Part shown: in pieces, positions 15,568 to 24,634 of the stretch
How the letters are laid out: every line of letters starts with the position of its first letter
Numbering within the stretch: position 1 is the first letter of the stretch
Source: Asticcacaulis sp. AC460
Lineage (GTDB): Bacteria; Pseudomonadota; Alphaproteobacteria; Caulobacterales; Caulobacteraceae
Assembly (NCBI RefSeq): GCF_000495795.1
Contig: NZ_AWGD01000022.1
Location: 1-64,000, forward strand
Direction: 5' to 3'
Length of the DNA stretch: 64,000 nt
The notes under the pieces: generated by a model
The model's input: only the letters and a program-made list of their open reading frames with translations
The model's database searches: none
What the model was told of the DNA's origin: nothing
Program-made: the position numbers and the translations under genes

Positions 15568-17559
15568 TCAGAGCAAGAACGTGAAAACCGCCCACACGCC
15601 CACGGCCACGATCGGCACCCCGGCCCAAACCACCGCGCGAGTGATTGCGCTGGGCAGCCAGGTCGAAGGCTTGCGGCCGGAAACCGCCACGGTCAGTCGG
15701 TCATAGTCCTGGACCTCGGCATAGACGTTGTCGAGCTTCGCCTTTTCGTCGGGCGACAGCCAGGTGCGGCGGACGCTGTATTCGCGCACCGCCTCGAAGC
15801 CTTCGCGCGTCTGGCGACCGGTATAACCCAGCACCAATCCGCCGAAATCCCAGGTCTTCGACTTCAACGGCCAATCCAGCTTATAATCCGTCTTGATCAC
15901 CGTGGTAATGCGGCCTTCGCGGACGTCGCCCAGGTCGAACGGGAAGCGGCGACGGCCTTCCGGATCTTCCAGCACGTAGTCGAAACCCGATTCTGGGCTG
16001 AAGAAGATGCGGTGGCCACCGCCGCCCTGCCACGGATTATCGGTCGTGACGAAGGTGTTGATGGTGATCTCGTTCAGCCTGCGGTCGTCGGTCATCTGCG
16101 GGATGGCGCACATGTTCATGCCGTAGATGTAGCTGAACAGGGCGCAGCGGTCCTCAACGTACGAACTCAGGCTCTGATAACGCAGATCGCGGCGGACAGC
16201 ATCTGCGCGGGCGCCGCGGTAGATGTAGTCGATCTCGATGACCGTCTGCTCGCCCTTCTTGGCCGGCAGGTTAATGACTTCACGGACCTCGTATTCCAGC
16301 TTGGCCGGACGGTCCATCATGCGGATCAGGTCGGTGCCTGGCTTCAGGATCAGGGCATAGCCCAGGTCGTACTGCGCCAGGTGGTCGAGGTCGCCGCCCT
16401 GGGCCACTGACGATGTGCCTTCGAACCAGTAGGTGCGGCCGTCGTGGTAGCACATGGAAATACAGTGGTTGAAGGCGCCCAGCCGCGGCGGCTGGTTGGT
16501 CAGGTCATGGCCGCGCCGGGTATCGACCAGGGCCGGATAGGATTCCACGCCCATGCGGGTCAGCATGGCGGCGATCATCTTCGACACGTCTTTGCAGTCG
16601 CCGATGCGGTCGCCGTAGATTTCCTTGAGGCTGCGCGGAACGAAGCCGCCTTCGCCGAACGAGAAGGCGAAGTAGCGGATGTTTTCCTGCACCCAGCGCA
16701 CGGCGGCGACGATGCGGTCGCGGACATCGGCATGTTCGGCCTCGATCCTGGCGATCTCATCCAGCAGGCCCTGCGGATAGTCGGTGTCGCCTTCGAAGCC
16801 GGCGCGCATCAGGTCGCCGACGCGCTCCCAGGAGTCGATGCTGCTGGCATAGAAGCCGCGCGCCGGGATGACCCAGCCCGGCATATCGTATTCATAGTCG
16901 CACTCAAAGACATGGCTGTCTTCGAAAGTGATCTCGCTGTAGCCGTCGTCGAGCTTGTTGACCTTGGGCGGAATCCAGCCGAGCGGGAACGGCTTCATGT
17001 TCAGCTTGCGCTCGGGCGGGACCAGCAGGCGGACATGGCGGCGGTCCCAGTAGATGGCGCTTTGCAGCGGCATCGGCATGGTGATTTCGCCCTGGAAGCA
17101 AGCCGGGTCGCCGGTCAGGGTCAGGGCGGTGTCGATGATGTCACCGACGCGCACATCCGGCAGGGTGATGGCGAAGGTCCAGCGGCCGTCCAGCACCAGG
17201 CGCTCGAAGCTGCGTTCGCGGCGCATGACGAAGTAGCGGCGTTCGACGTCGACCTCGATGACCTCATTGCCGCGGATAATGCGGATATGGTGGATGGTCA
17301 GGTCGTCGTAATACGGGTTGAACGGCAGGGTGACATTGGCCAGGTAATCCAGCGCCGACAGGTTGACCACTTCTTCGATGGTGCGGTTGTAGCGGTGCGG
17401 ACGGGTATCGAGCTTAGCCTGGTCGTCGACCAGCCAGGTATAAAGGCCCCAGGGCGCCCTGGATTGATCCAGCAGGTCCGGACGCGCGAACGGCAGTTCC
17501 TTCACCCACGACGGTGCGGGCGCAAAGTGGATATGCCGTCTGACTTCTTCTTCGAACAC
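15568..17559 (-). CDS. DUF3857/transglutaminase-like domain protein
   Basis: Large protein of about 663 aa with the DUF3857 plus transglutaminase-like layout. The N-terminal beta-rich region includes YNRTIEEVVN and VEVDVERRYFVMRRERSFE-like stretches. The papain/transglutaminase core is seen around VQENIRYFAFSFGEGGFVPRS...YGDRIGDCKDVSKM, with cysteine in GDCKD, then VDTRRG and FNHCISMCYHDGRTYWFEGTSS (candidate His and Asp/Glu). A C-terminal hydrophobic helix (VVWAGVPIVAVGVWAVFTFLL) suggests a membrane anchor. No signal peptide is evident. The start is uncertain: GTG 17559 follows AGGGG by eight bases, but GTG codons at 17568 and 17604 are also open. It is 45 bases upstream of der on the same strand. 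Function unknown. Confidence 0.82.
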   Translation of the reverse strand: MFEEEVRRHIHFAPAPSWVKELPFARPDLLDQSRAPWGLYTWLVDDQAKLDTRPHRYNRTIEEVVNLSALDYLANVTLPFNPYYDDLTIHHIRIIRGNEVIEVDVERRYFVMRRERSFERLVLDGRWTFAITLPDVRVGDIIDTALTLTGDPACFQGEITMPMPLQSAIYWDRRHVRLLVPPERKLNMKPFPLGWIPPKVNKLDDGYSEITFEDSHVFECDYEYDMPGWVIPARGFYASSIDSWERVGDLMRAGFEGDTDYPQGLLDEIARIEAEHADVRDRIVAAVRWVQENIRYFAFSFGEGGFVPRSLKEIYGDRIGDCKDVSKMIAAMLTRMGVESYPALVDTRRGHDLTNQPPRLGAFNHCISMCYHDGRTYWFEGTSSVAQGGDLDHLAQYDLGYALILKPGTDLIRMMDRPAKLEYEVREVINLPAKKGEQTVIEIDYIYRGARADAVRRDLRYQSLSSYVEDRCALFSYIYGMNMCAIPQMTDDRRLNEITINTFVTTDNPWQGGGGHRIFFSPESGFDYVLEDPEGRRRFPFDLGDVREGRITTVIKTDYKLDWPLKSKTWDFGGLVLGYTGRQTREGFEAVREYSVRRTWLSPDEKAKLDNVYAEVQDYDRLTVAVSGRKPSTWLPSAITRAVVWAGVPIVAVGVWAVFTFLL

Positions 17560-17604
17560 CTGGCCCACCCCTGCGTTTCTTCGCCGATGCGTAACCGTTA
17601 ACAC

Positions 17605-18138
17605 ATGGTTTCCGGACCGGGAAGTGGTGAACGCGCCACAGGTGAAAGGAAGAAAGATTCACCACGGAAAGCACTGAAACGCCGCCTTCGGCGGCGGACA
17701 CGGAAAGACACGGAATTCCGGTAGCGCAACCTCCTGCGCGAAGCGCCTTCAACACTTCGAATGAAACGAGCCGGCCACACGGGTTGACACCGTCCATCTG
17801 TGCTTATCTGTCTTATCTGGGGCTTACACTTTATTCCGGGCAGCGGCCGCACAGACGGCGAAAATTCATTGAAAGCCATCGCCGCGGCACCTCGGCAAGG
17901 CGTAGCCCCAGATAAGACAGATAAGCACAGATGGACGGTGGCAACGCGGACCTTCTCAACAGGATTGACTCATATTTAAGGCGCTTCGCGCGGATCGGCG
18001 CCGATTTCAGTGTCTTTCCGCGTCCACCGCCAAAGGCGGCGTTTCCGCGTGGTCCGTGGTGAACCTTCCTTACTTTCCAAACGCAAAAGGCGCGCCGGCT
18101 TTCACCGACGCGCCCCGAAATCAACCTGAGAAAACAAT
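17605..18138. repeat. Repeat-filled intergenic region with nested inverted repeats
   Basis: A gap of 534 bases with no convincing gene. TTCACCACGGAAAGCACTG and the GCCGCCTTCGGCGGCGGAC hairpin with GGAAAGACACGGA at about 17657-17713 recur inverted at about 18008-18065. Inside them, CATCTGTGCTTATCTGTCTT and ATCTGGGGCT at 17795-17825 recur inverted at 17903-17935. The whole is a roughly 430-bp nested inverted repeat with arms of 60-70 and about 35 bp. Open frames that cross it (for example 17831-18418 minus) track the repeats and look spurious. The right end carries the terminator at 18085-18114. Confidence 0.7.
18085..18114 (-). terminator. Terminator after the second TonB receptor
   Basis: On the minus strand a GGCGCGTCGGTG/CGCCGGCGCGCC-type hairpin is followed by TTTTGCG. 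It lies 25 bases after the receptor stop codon. Its stem is very similar to the terminator at 20835-20864. Confidence 0.75.
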
Positions 18139-20151
18139 CTACCAGGCCTTGCCAATCTGAAGGATCACCCGCCGCTGGACCATCAGTCCGCTGGCCGCCT
18201 TGGCCTGCATCTGACGCTCTTCCAGCAGGTTCTGGCCGTTCAGCGACACTTCCAGCCCGCTCTCGCCCTTCCAGGCCAGCCGGCCGCCCAGGCTGGCATA
18301 GCCCGGCACCGGCTCCAGGCCCGTCGAAATATAGGAGTTGAAGCGGCTGACAGCGTGCACATAGCCATCCGCCGACCAGGTGCCGTTGCTCCAGCCTAGC
18401 GACAGGTTGCTGCGCCATTTCGGCGCCGTCATGCCATAGGCCACCAGGCGAACGACCGGGTTATAACCCGCCAGCGGCTTGTCCTCGATCTCGACATAGG
18501 TGGTGTCGGCGCTCCAGCGGAAGCCCTCGCCGAACTTACCTTGCGCCGCGATCTCGGCGCCCTTCATCTCGGACTCGCCGATATTGACGTAGGAAAACAC
18601 GCCCCAGGTCGTGGCCGTCGCCGGGATATCGATCTGTTTGCGCGACGTGCCGCTCTTGACGTCGTCGGTCTGCTGCATGAACAGCTTGAGCGAAGCCCGG
18701 GCGCGCCATTGCGGCAAGGCACGGTCGTAGGTCGCCTCGTAATTGGTGACGATGGCCGGCCGGAGGTTCGGATTGCCGAGATTGGCCAGGCCTGTCGGCG
18801 CCGGCGTCGTCGGCAGGACCTGACGCGAGCCCAGTTCGACCAGGGTCGGCGCCTGAAGACCCCGCGCCGCCGTCAGCCGCAGCGTGTCCTTGTCGGTCGC
18901 CGCATACACCGCGCCGAAATTGTAGCTGGCCTCCTGGATGGTGCGGTCCCACAAGGCGTTGTCGGCATTGGGCACGCCGGCCGGGAAGCTGCCGCTGCGG
19001 TGCAGGCGCAGGCTGTCGTAGCGCACCGCCGCCGTCAGGCTGAGCTTGTCCGCCGCCTGCCAGGTCCACATGGCCGAAGGCGCATAGACCATATAGCTGA
19101 TCTGGCCGCCCATGGTGGAGGTCGTGTTGACCTTGTTGGCGCGGTATTCCAGCGCCAGCCGGATGGTATGGCCGGCGCCGACCTTGAACAGGTCCTGGAG
19201 GCTGCCGACCGTGATGGTGTTGTAGTAGTGCAGCGGCAGGGCCGAGGAATCGAGCTTGTTGATATAGCCCTGGGCCTGGATATTGCCGAAGCGCGTATCC
19301 GAATTCAGCGTCGCCTTGACCGACTTGCTCTTCACACGGCTGGCGACATAGGAATAGCCCGACAGCATCTCGGTGAGGGACGAGTTGGTGTAGGACGCCT
19401 CTACCCGCAGGTTGCTGTGTTCGCCCAGGTCCATCGCCGCGTCGATGCCGGCGCGTACCGACCGCGGATCGCGCAGTTGCGCCGCCGTGATGGCGCTGTT
19501 GGTGTTCTGCCACTCGTCCTGCTGCTCGGAGGCCAGCGATATGCGGGCACTCAAGGCGCCCAGACGTGCGGTGCTGATGATGGTGGCCGAGCCGTAGTTG
19601 AGCGAGCCCGTCGCCACCGAAGCGCTGTCGACGTCGTCGTATTTCGGGTTGTAGGTGATGATGTTGATCACCCCCGATACGGCGTTGAACCCGAACAGGG
19701 CGCTGTTGGGGCCGCGCACCAGTTCGATCTGGCGGATTTCGCCCAGGGCCACCGGCAGGGTGTACCAGTCGGTATAGCCGAAGTGGTCGAGATAGACCTG
19801 GCGGCCGTTGATCAACACCAGCATGCGCGGCGACCGCGCCTGGTTATAGCCGCGGACGCTCAATTCCGAGGCCCCGGCCGAGAATGGCAGGATGTCGACG
19901 CCGGCGACGCGCGACAGGATGGTCGGAATGTCGGTCGCGCCCGAGCGCTTGATCTCCTCCGCCGAGATGATGGTCATGTCGACCGGCACCTCGGTGGAAC
20001 GTTGCGGCGATCCCGTCGCCGAGGTGGTGACCGGTTCGCCGAACAACTGTTCCAGCGAGCCATAGTCGATCGATTGCGCACGCACGGAGGGCGCGATCAG
20101 AGTGGCGAGCAGGGTCAGGCCGGCCGCCGCGGTGAGTTTCGGAGCTTTCAT
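18139..20151 (-). CDS. TonB-dependent receptor, paired with a small periplasmic protein
   Basis: Outer membrane receptor of 670 aa with a signal peptide (ending near SVRAQS). The plug domain shows VDMTIISAEEIKRSGATDIPTIL, LSVRGYNQARSPRMLVLINGRQVY and IELVRGPNSALFGFNAVSGVINI. The 22-strand barrel ends in GKAW. No clear TonB box precedes the plug. The gene starts 19 bases after the small gene at 20171-20704 and shares its transcript, closing with a terminator at 18085. The plug pattern is of the vitamin B12/siderophore (BtuB-like) class, but the ligand is unknown. Confidence 0.93.
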   Translation of the reverse strand: MKAPKLTAAAGLTLLATLIAPSVRAQSIDYGSLEQLFGEPVTTSATGSPQRSTEVPVDMTIISAEEIKRSGATDIPTILSRVAGVDILPFSAGASELSVRGYNQARSPRMLVLINGRQVYLDHFGYTDWYTLPVALGEIRQIELVRGPNSALFGFNAVSGVINIITYNPKYDDVDSASVATGSLNYGSATIISTARLGALSARISLASEQQDEWQNTNSAITAAQLRDPRSVRAGIDAAMDLGEHSNLRVEASYTNSSLTEMLSGYSYVASRVKSKSVKATLNSDTRFGNIQAQGYINKLDSSALPLHYYNTITVGSLQDLFKVGAGHTIRLALEYRANKVNTTSTMGGQISYMVYAPSAMWTWQAADKLSLTAAVRYDSLRLHRSGSFPAGVPNADNALWDRTIQEASYNFGAVYAATDKDTLRLTAARGLQAPTLVELGSRQVLPTTPAPTGLANLGNPNLRPAIVTNYEATYDRALPQWRARASLKLFMQQTDDVKSGTSRKQIDIPATATTWGVFSYVNIGESEMKGAEIAAQGKFGEGFRWSADTTYVEIEDKPLAGYNPVVRLVAYGMTAPKWRSNLSLGWSNGTWSADGYVHAVSRFNSYISTGLEPVPGYASLGGRLAWKGESGLEVSLNGQNLLEERQMQAKAASGLMVQRRVILQIGKAW

Positions 20152-20170
20152 GAGCGTATTTCCCTGGATC

Positions 20171-20704
20171 TCAGATTTCGCGGATCATCATCTTGAAGGC
20201 GGCCTTGAACCGGGCGCCGATGGCGGCGGCCGTGGCCGAATTGACGACGATTTCGACCTTGGGCGTCGCCGCAACCGACATGACGCAGGCGCCCGACTGG
20301 ACGCAGGCCATGTCGGAGCTGATGCTCAGCATCTTCTTGGATTTGGCGTAGGCACCGGCCGCGGCGTAGTTGACGCCCCGCGTCAGGTACAGAGCCCCGG
20401 CGTCACCCGCGCTGCTCAGCGCGGAGATGTCCACCGGCTTGCCGACTACGGTCACGCCGCTGGCCGCCATGCCGGAACCCAGGGCCGCCATCACCTGGTC
20501 CTTTTCAGCGACCGAAGCGGGTTTTGACGGATCGAACACAATGGCGAACACGACCTTGCCGGTCGGGCCACCGTCCAGGAAGGACAGGGTGCGCGTCGCC
20601 ACCTGGATCTCCCGCGCTCCGTCGCCCGCCTGGACCGGACTGAAACCCGCGAGCATGGCCGCCGCCGCGACACATGCCCCTCCAACGCTACGCCACCTGT
20701 ACAT
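20171..20704 (-). CDS. Small secreted protein, possibly YfiR-like (DUF4154)
   Basis: Product of 177 aa with a signal peptide (MYRWRSVGGACVAAAAMLAGFSPVQAG). ATG 20704 is chosen because GAGAGG precedes it; the frame extends further only to a GTG. The mature domain has a lone cysteine pair in MACVQSGACVM and ends with NSATAAAIGARFKAAFKMMIRE. This resembles, weakly, the end of YfiR/DUF4154 proteins, periplasmic repressors of diguanylate cyclases often encoded beside TonB receptors. I hold the YfiR label loosely. It is the first gene of a two-gene unit with the receptor at 18139. Confidence 0.7.
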   Translation of the reverse strand: MYRWRSVGGACVAAAAMLAGFSPVQAGDGAREIQVATRTLSFLDGGPTGKVVFAIVFDPSKPASVAEKDQVMAALGSGMAASGVTVVGKPVDISALSSAGDAGALYLTRGVNYAAAGAYAKSKKMLSISSDMACVQSGACVMSVAATPKVEIVVNSATAAAIGARFKAAFKMMIREI

Positions 20705-20834
20705 CTCTACGCCTCTCACATACGCGATTTGAGAGAACACTGTGATGGCGGGTGGTTAATGCGGCGTGAACGTTGCAATCGATTGTTTATTGGGGTTTCG
20801 TGGCACCACTAAAGGTTTACCACTCGCGAAGACG

Positions 20835-20864
20835 AAAAGGCGCGCCGGCAGTCACCGGCGCGCC
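20835..20864 (-). terminator. Terminator after the DUF2807 gene
   Basis: Minus-strand hairpin with arms GGCGCGCCGGTG and CGCCGGCGCGCC, then TTTTCGTC, 39 bases after the stop codon at 20903. Confidence 0.78.
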
Positions 20865-20902
20865 TCGTATGCTTCGTAGCGAAATGGCCTGTTATTGGCC
20901 GG

Positions 20903-21721
20903 CTATTGGCCGATTTCGATATTGCCCGAGCCCATGACCGAGCGGCTGACCTTGCCGGTTACCTTCTTGATGCGGACATCGCCCGAACCGACAATGCTGA
21001 TGTCGACATCGCCCGCCGTGCCGCCAAAGCGGACATCACCGGAGCCGGCAATATTGACCTCGAGCCGCGACGACGATCCGTCCGCAATCGCGACATTGCC
21101 CGAACCGCCGATATTGACATCGGTATCGCCCTCGACCCGGCCGATGACGATGTCGCCGTTACCACCGATATTGGCCTCCAGCGCCTTGATCGTCGTCGCC
21201 TTGAAATTACCCGAACCACCGATATTGACCTGGGCATCGCCTGCGCTGCCCAGGGTGACATCACCCGAGCCGCCGATATTGACCTCGGCGCGGCCCGTAT
21301 TGCCCACCGTCCAGGTGCCACAGCCGCCGTGATTGAATTCCAGGCTGCTCGACGATCCGATCGTGCCGTAGGTGGCGCCGCCGGCCGAGACCTTGGCATC
21401 CATCGGAACCTTGATATAGACGGTCGGCAGGTCGGCATTGGCGATCTGCATGCCGTCGGCCTGGACGGACTGGCCGTCGCGGCAGTCAACGCCGCGCTGC
21501 TTCAGCTTGCCGTCGGCGATAAAGGTGTCGCCCTTGGTGTGGACCATGATGGTCGGAACCTTGGCCTTGCCGTAGACGACCTTGAGCTGGACGTCGCTGC
21601 GGTTTTCGGGCTGGACCACCACCTTGGCGGCCATGTTCTTCAGCTCGACCTGGGTGGCGGCCTGGGTGGTGCCGGCCAGAGCCAGCAGGGATACGGTGGA
21701 AAGTACGGCGAAGGTCTTCAT
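20903..21721 (-). CDS. Secreted DUF2807 (head-GIN) repeat protein
   Basis: Product of 272 aa with a signal peptide (MKTFAVLSTVSLLALAGTTQA). ATG 21721 is chosen since AAAGGA lies eight bases before it. The C-terminal half is a regular series of short beta repeats of the form G-S-G-D/N-V (for example VNIGGSGDVTLGSAG, VDISIVGSGDVRIKKVTG), the hallmark of the DUF2807 auto-transporter-adhesin-head-like beta-helix. A cysteine pair (DCRDG and HGGCGTW) may form a disulfide. It is probably periplasmic or surface-associated with an unknown role. It lies on its own, with its own terminator. Confidence 0.85.
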   Translation of the reverse strand: MKTFAVLSTVSLLALAGTTQAATQVELKNMAAKVVVQPENRSDVQLKVVYGKAKVPTIMVHTKGDTFIADGKLKQRGVDCRDGQSVQADGMQIANADLPTVYIKVPMDAKVSAGGATYGTIGSSSSLEFNHGGCGTWTVGNTGRAEVNIGGSGDVTLGSAGDAQVNIGGSGNFKATTIKALEANIGGNGDIVIGRVEGDTDVNIGGSGNVAIADGSSSRLEVNIAGSGDVRFGGTAGDVDISIVGSGDVRIKKVTGKVSRSVMGSGNIEIGQ

Positions 21722-21861
21722 GATCATCATCCTTTTTAGCGCTCCCTTGGTACTCCCCGGCGGGATCGCGGTTGGTTTGTGAGGCCATATTCGCTTCAAG
21801 GCAGAATTGCGGCAACTTAAAACCGTGTCATGACTCATTTGTAACGACCAAAGGCCGAACC

Positions 21862-24147
21862 CTACCCCTCACCTTTCAGTTTGCGGCCGAAGAAATCGAG
21901 GTACAGGCGGTAGCGCTGAAGGTTCTTTTCGTTGCCGCGCACGCCATGGCGTTCGCCCGGATACAGCATCAGTTCGAACGGCACGCCGCGCTTCTGCAGT
22001 TCCAGCATGACGCGGGTGGTGTTCGACAGCTGGACATTGTCGTCGGCCATGCCGTGCATCAGCAGCAGCGCGCCGGGCTGGAGATTGTCCAGCCGGTTCA
22101 GCGCATCCGAGGCGGCATAGCCTTCCTTGTTGTCCTGCGGCGTCGACATGTAGCGTTCGGTATAGGCGGTGTCGTACAGCGCCCACTGGGTCGGCGGCGC
22201 ACCGGCGGCGCCGGCGGCGAACGGCGTGTCCTTGACCGTCAGCGCCATCAGGGTGACGAAACCGCCCTGGGACCAGCCCATGATGCCGATCTTGTCGCCA
22301 TCGACGTAAGGCAGGGTCTTCAGCCAGTTGGCGCCGGCGACCTGGTCATCGATGTCCGGTCCGCCGAACTGCTTGTAGATGGCGCGGCCGAACTTGACCG
22401 AGCGGCCGGGCGTGCCGCGGTTGTCCAACGAGAAGACGATATATCCAGCTTCCTGGAACAATCGGGTCGACGGTGCCACCCAGGTCTTTTTGACGGTGGC
22501 ACCGGCCGGGCCACCATAGATGGAAACGATAACGGGGTATTTTTTCGCCGGATCGAAACCGACCGGCTTCAACATCGACCAATGCAGGGTCTGGCCGTCA
22601 ACGGACGGTATCGTGCCGAATTCCGGCGCCGTATAGCTGTCCTTGAAGGCAAAATACGGGTGTTTGGCGTCGAGGGCGTTCTCCTCGATCCAGCGCAGGC
22701 GCTTGCCCGTCCCGTCGTAGAGCGCGGTCTGGGGCGGGGTCGCCGGATCGGAATAGTTGCCGATAAAGGCCTTGCCGCCGCCGGACACCGTGGTCGCCCA
22801 CCAGCCGCCAGCCGGGGTCAAGGCCACCGGTTCGCCCGGCGTCTTGTAGCTGACCTTGTACAGGCCGTGCTCGATCGGCGTGGCGATCGAGGCTTCGAAG
22901 AACAGCTCGCCGGTCTTTTCGTTCAGGTCGGACAGCTTGTCGGCCGCCCAGTCGCCGTGGGTTACCTGGCGGATCAGCTTGCCGTCACTTCCATAATAAT
23001 AGAAATGTTTATTGCCATCGCGTTCAGACGACCAGATGAAGCTACCATCGGACAGCAGCTTGAAATCGTTGTGCAGTTCGACCCAGGTATCCGAAGTATC
23101 GGTCAGGACGGTCGTGGCGGCGCCAGTGGCGGGATCGAACTTCAGAAGGTCGAGGCGCTTCTGGTCACGGCTCAGCTTCTGGACATAGAGCGACTTGCCG
23201 TCGCTGGCCCAGTTGACGCGCGCGACATAGAAGTCGCCGCCGCCGAGGTCCAGCTTCACAGGCTCGGCATTTAAAGTTTCTTTGGCGGCCAGAGCCTTGA
23301 CATAAAGCTCGACCACGGCATTTGGCGTCCCGGCGAACGGATAGCGCTGGTGGATGACCTTGACCTCTTCGCCACCGATTTCGATACGCTCGGCGATCTT
23401 GACGCCGGCTTCGTCGGTCTTCTGATAGGCGATCTGGCCGCCCTTGGGGTTCCACCAGAAGCCGGAATGGCGATCCAGCTCTTCCTGGGCGATGAATTCG
23501 GCGGTGCCGTAGGCGATCAGGTCGGCGCCCTGGGGCGAGACGGCGGTTTCCTGGCCGGTCTTGAAGTCGCGCAGGTACAGGGTCTGGTCGCGGACATAGG
23601 CGACGGCGTCACCGGCGGGCGACAGCTTGGCGTCGACCTCGTCGCCTTCGGTCTCGGTGATGCGTTTGACGGCCTTGGTGGCGCGGTCAACCATATAGAT
23701 GTCGCCGTCCAGCGGGACCAGGATCGACTTGCTGTCACCCGACCAGTTGTAGTCGACGACGCCGCGGGCCGAGACGCGCATGCGTTCGCGGCGGGCCTTT
23801 TCGGCTTCGGACAGTTCCTTGTCGGCCGAGGAGAGGCTGTCGGCGTCTATCAGCAGATAAGGCTCACCCCCCTTGGTGTCGACCGCCCAAAGGTCCTGGA
23901 TGCGGGCGTCCTTGGCCTTGGGCTTCAGGAAGGTCAAAAGCGTGCCGTCGGGCGAAAGCTTGGCGCCAACCGCACGGGCACCATTGATATCGGGATCGGC
24001 GAAAACGCGTTCGGGCGTCAGGACCTGGGTCGTTGGCTGGGCGTGGGCGGGAGCCGCAGGCGCTGTCTGCGCCTGGGCCGCCGGGGTCATCATGGTGGTG
24101 GACATCAAAAACGACCCTAACAGGACCAAGGACACATGAGCTTTCAC
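21862..24147 (-). CDS. Dipeptidyl peptidase IV-type serine peptidase (S9B)
   Basis: Secreted prolyl-type peptidase of 761 aa. It has a signal peptide and an Ala/Pro/Gln-rich linker, an N-terminal beta-propeller with LSPDG repeats and a C-terminal alpha/beta hydrolase. The nucleophile lies in GWSQGGF, the acid in HGMADDNVQ and the base histidine in ERHGVRG. The propeller segment IAQEELDRHSGFWW carries the Glu pair that binds the substrate amino terminus in DPP4 enzymes, supporting release of N-terminal X-Pro dipeptides. The start is GTG 24147, seven bases after GGGAG. Located in the periplasm or outside, probably for peptide scavenging. Confidence 0.94.
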   Translation of the reverse strand: MKAHVSLVLLGSFLMSTTMMTPAAQAQTAPAAPAHAQPTTQVLTPERVFADPDINGARAVGAKLSPDGTLLTFLKPKAKDARIQDLWAVDTKGGEPYLLIDADSLSSADKELSEAEKARRERMRVSARGVVDYNWSGDSKSILVPLDGDIYMVDRATKAVKRITETEGDEVDAKLSPAGDAVAYVRDQTLYLRDFKTGQETAVSPQGADLIAYGTAEFIAQEELDRHSGFWWNPKGGQIAYQKTDEAGVKIAERIEIGGEEVKVIHQRYPFAGTPNAVVELYVKALAAKETLNAEPVKLDLGGGDFYVARVNWASDGKSLYVQKLSRDQKRLDLLKFDPATGAATTVLTDTSDTWVELHNDFKLLSDGSFIWSSERDGNKHFYYYGSDGKLIRQVTHGDWAADKLSDLNEKTGELFFEASIATPIEHGLYKVSYKTPGEPVALTPAGGWWATTVSGGGKAFIGNYSDPATPPQTALYDGTGKRLRWIEENALDAKHPYFAFKDSYTAPEFGTIPSVDGQTLHWSMLKPVGFDPAKKYPVIVSIYGGPAGATVKKTWVAPSTRLFQEAGYIVFSLDNRGTPGRSVKFGRAIYKQFGGPDIDDQVAGANWLKTLPYVDGDKIGIMGWSQGGFVTLMALTVKDTPFAAGAAGAPPTQWALYDTAYTERYMSTPQDNKEGYAASDALNRLDNLQPGALLLMHGMADDNVQLSNTTRVMLELQKRGVPFELMLYPGERHGVRGNEKNLQRYRLYLDFFGRKLKGEG

Positions 24148-24224
24148 AGGCGCACTCCCAAAATAAACTTTGCGCGGACGCTATCCCTTGCCTGCCACCC
24201 ACGTCAAGCGGTTGCAGGCGAAAC

Positions 24225-24578
24225 TTACCGCGATGGCCGGGTCAGGACATAGGCGGCGCAGACGACGCAGACCGCCGCAGGGGCATAACGCCAGATGTTG
24301 TGGTGAATCAGGAACCAGCCGGCGATCGAACCGATGGCCATGCCGGTGACGGCGGCGATCTTGCCGGCCGGGGCGATGACGCCGCGTTCGCGAAACGCCC
24401 GCACCGGCGGACCGATTTTGGGATGATTCATGATGCGGGCTTCCCAGACCGGATTGGAACGGGCGAAGCAGACGGCCGCCAGGATGAAAAAGACCACGCC
24501 CGGCATGACGGGCAGAATCACGCCGGCTATGCCCAGCGCGACAAACAACAGCCCAGCCACCAGATAGATCAACCGCAT
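24225..24578 (-). CDS. DUF454 (YbaN-like) inner membrane protein
   Basis: Small membrane protein of 117 aa. The N-terminal helix LVAGLLFVALGIAGVILPVMPGVVFFILAAVCFARSNP and the following WEARIMNHPKIGPPVRAF are the recognisable signature of DUF454/YbaN. Two more hydrophobic segments follow. Family function is undefined. It stands between the peptidase and the lipoprotein genes on the same strand with gaps of about 56-77 bases, so co-transcription is possible. Confidence 0.88.
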   Translation of the reverse strand: MRLIYLVAGLLFVALGIAGVILPVMPGVVFFILAAVCFARSNPVWEARIMNHPKIGPPVRAFRERGVIAPAGKIAAVTGMAIGSIAGWFLIHHNIWRYAPAAVCVVCAAYVLTRPSR

Positions 24579-24634
24579 AGGGCGACCATAGCGGTAATCG
24601 CTGGCGGCTGCACGTGCAAAGTTGCGAATGAGTC

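Noticed and set aside
17414-18418. Minus-strand frames through the 17.6-18.1 kb gap (17414-17797, 17598-17879, 17831-18418)
   Set aside because: They run through palindromic repeats and neighbouring genes, have no ribosome site or domain, and depend on the repeats for their length.
18541-20196. 551-codon plus-strand frame opposite the second TonB receptor
   Set aside because: Arg/Gly/Ala-rich shadow of a well-formed receptor.
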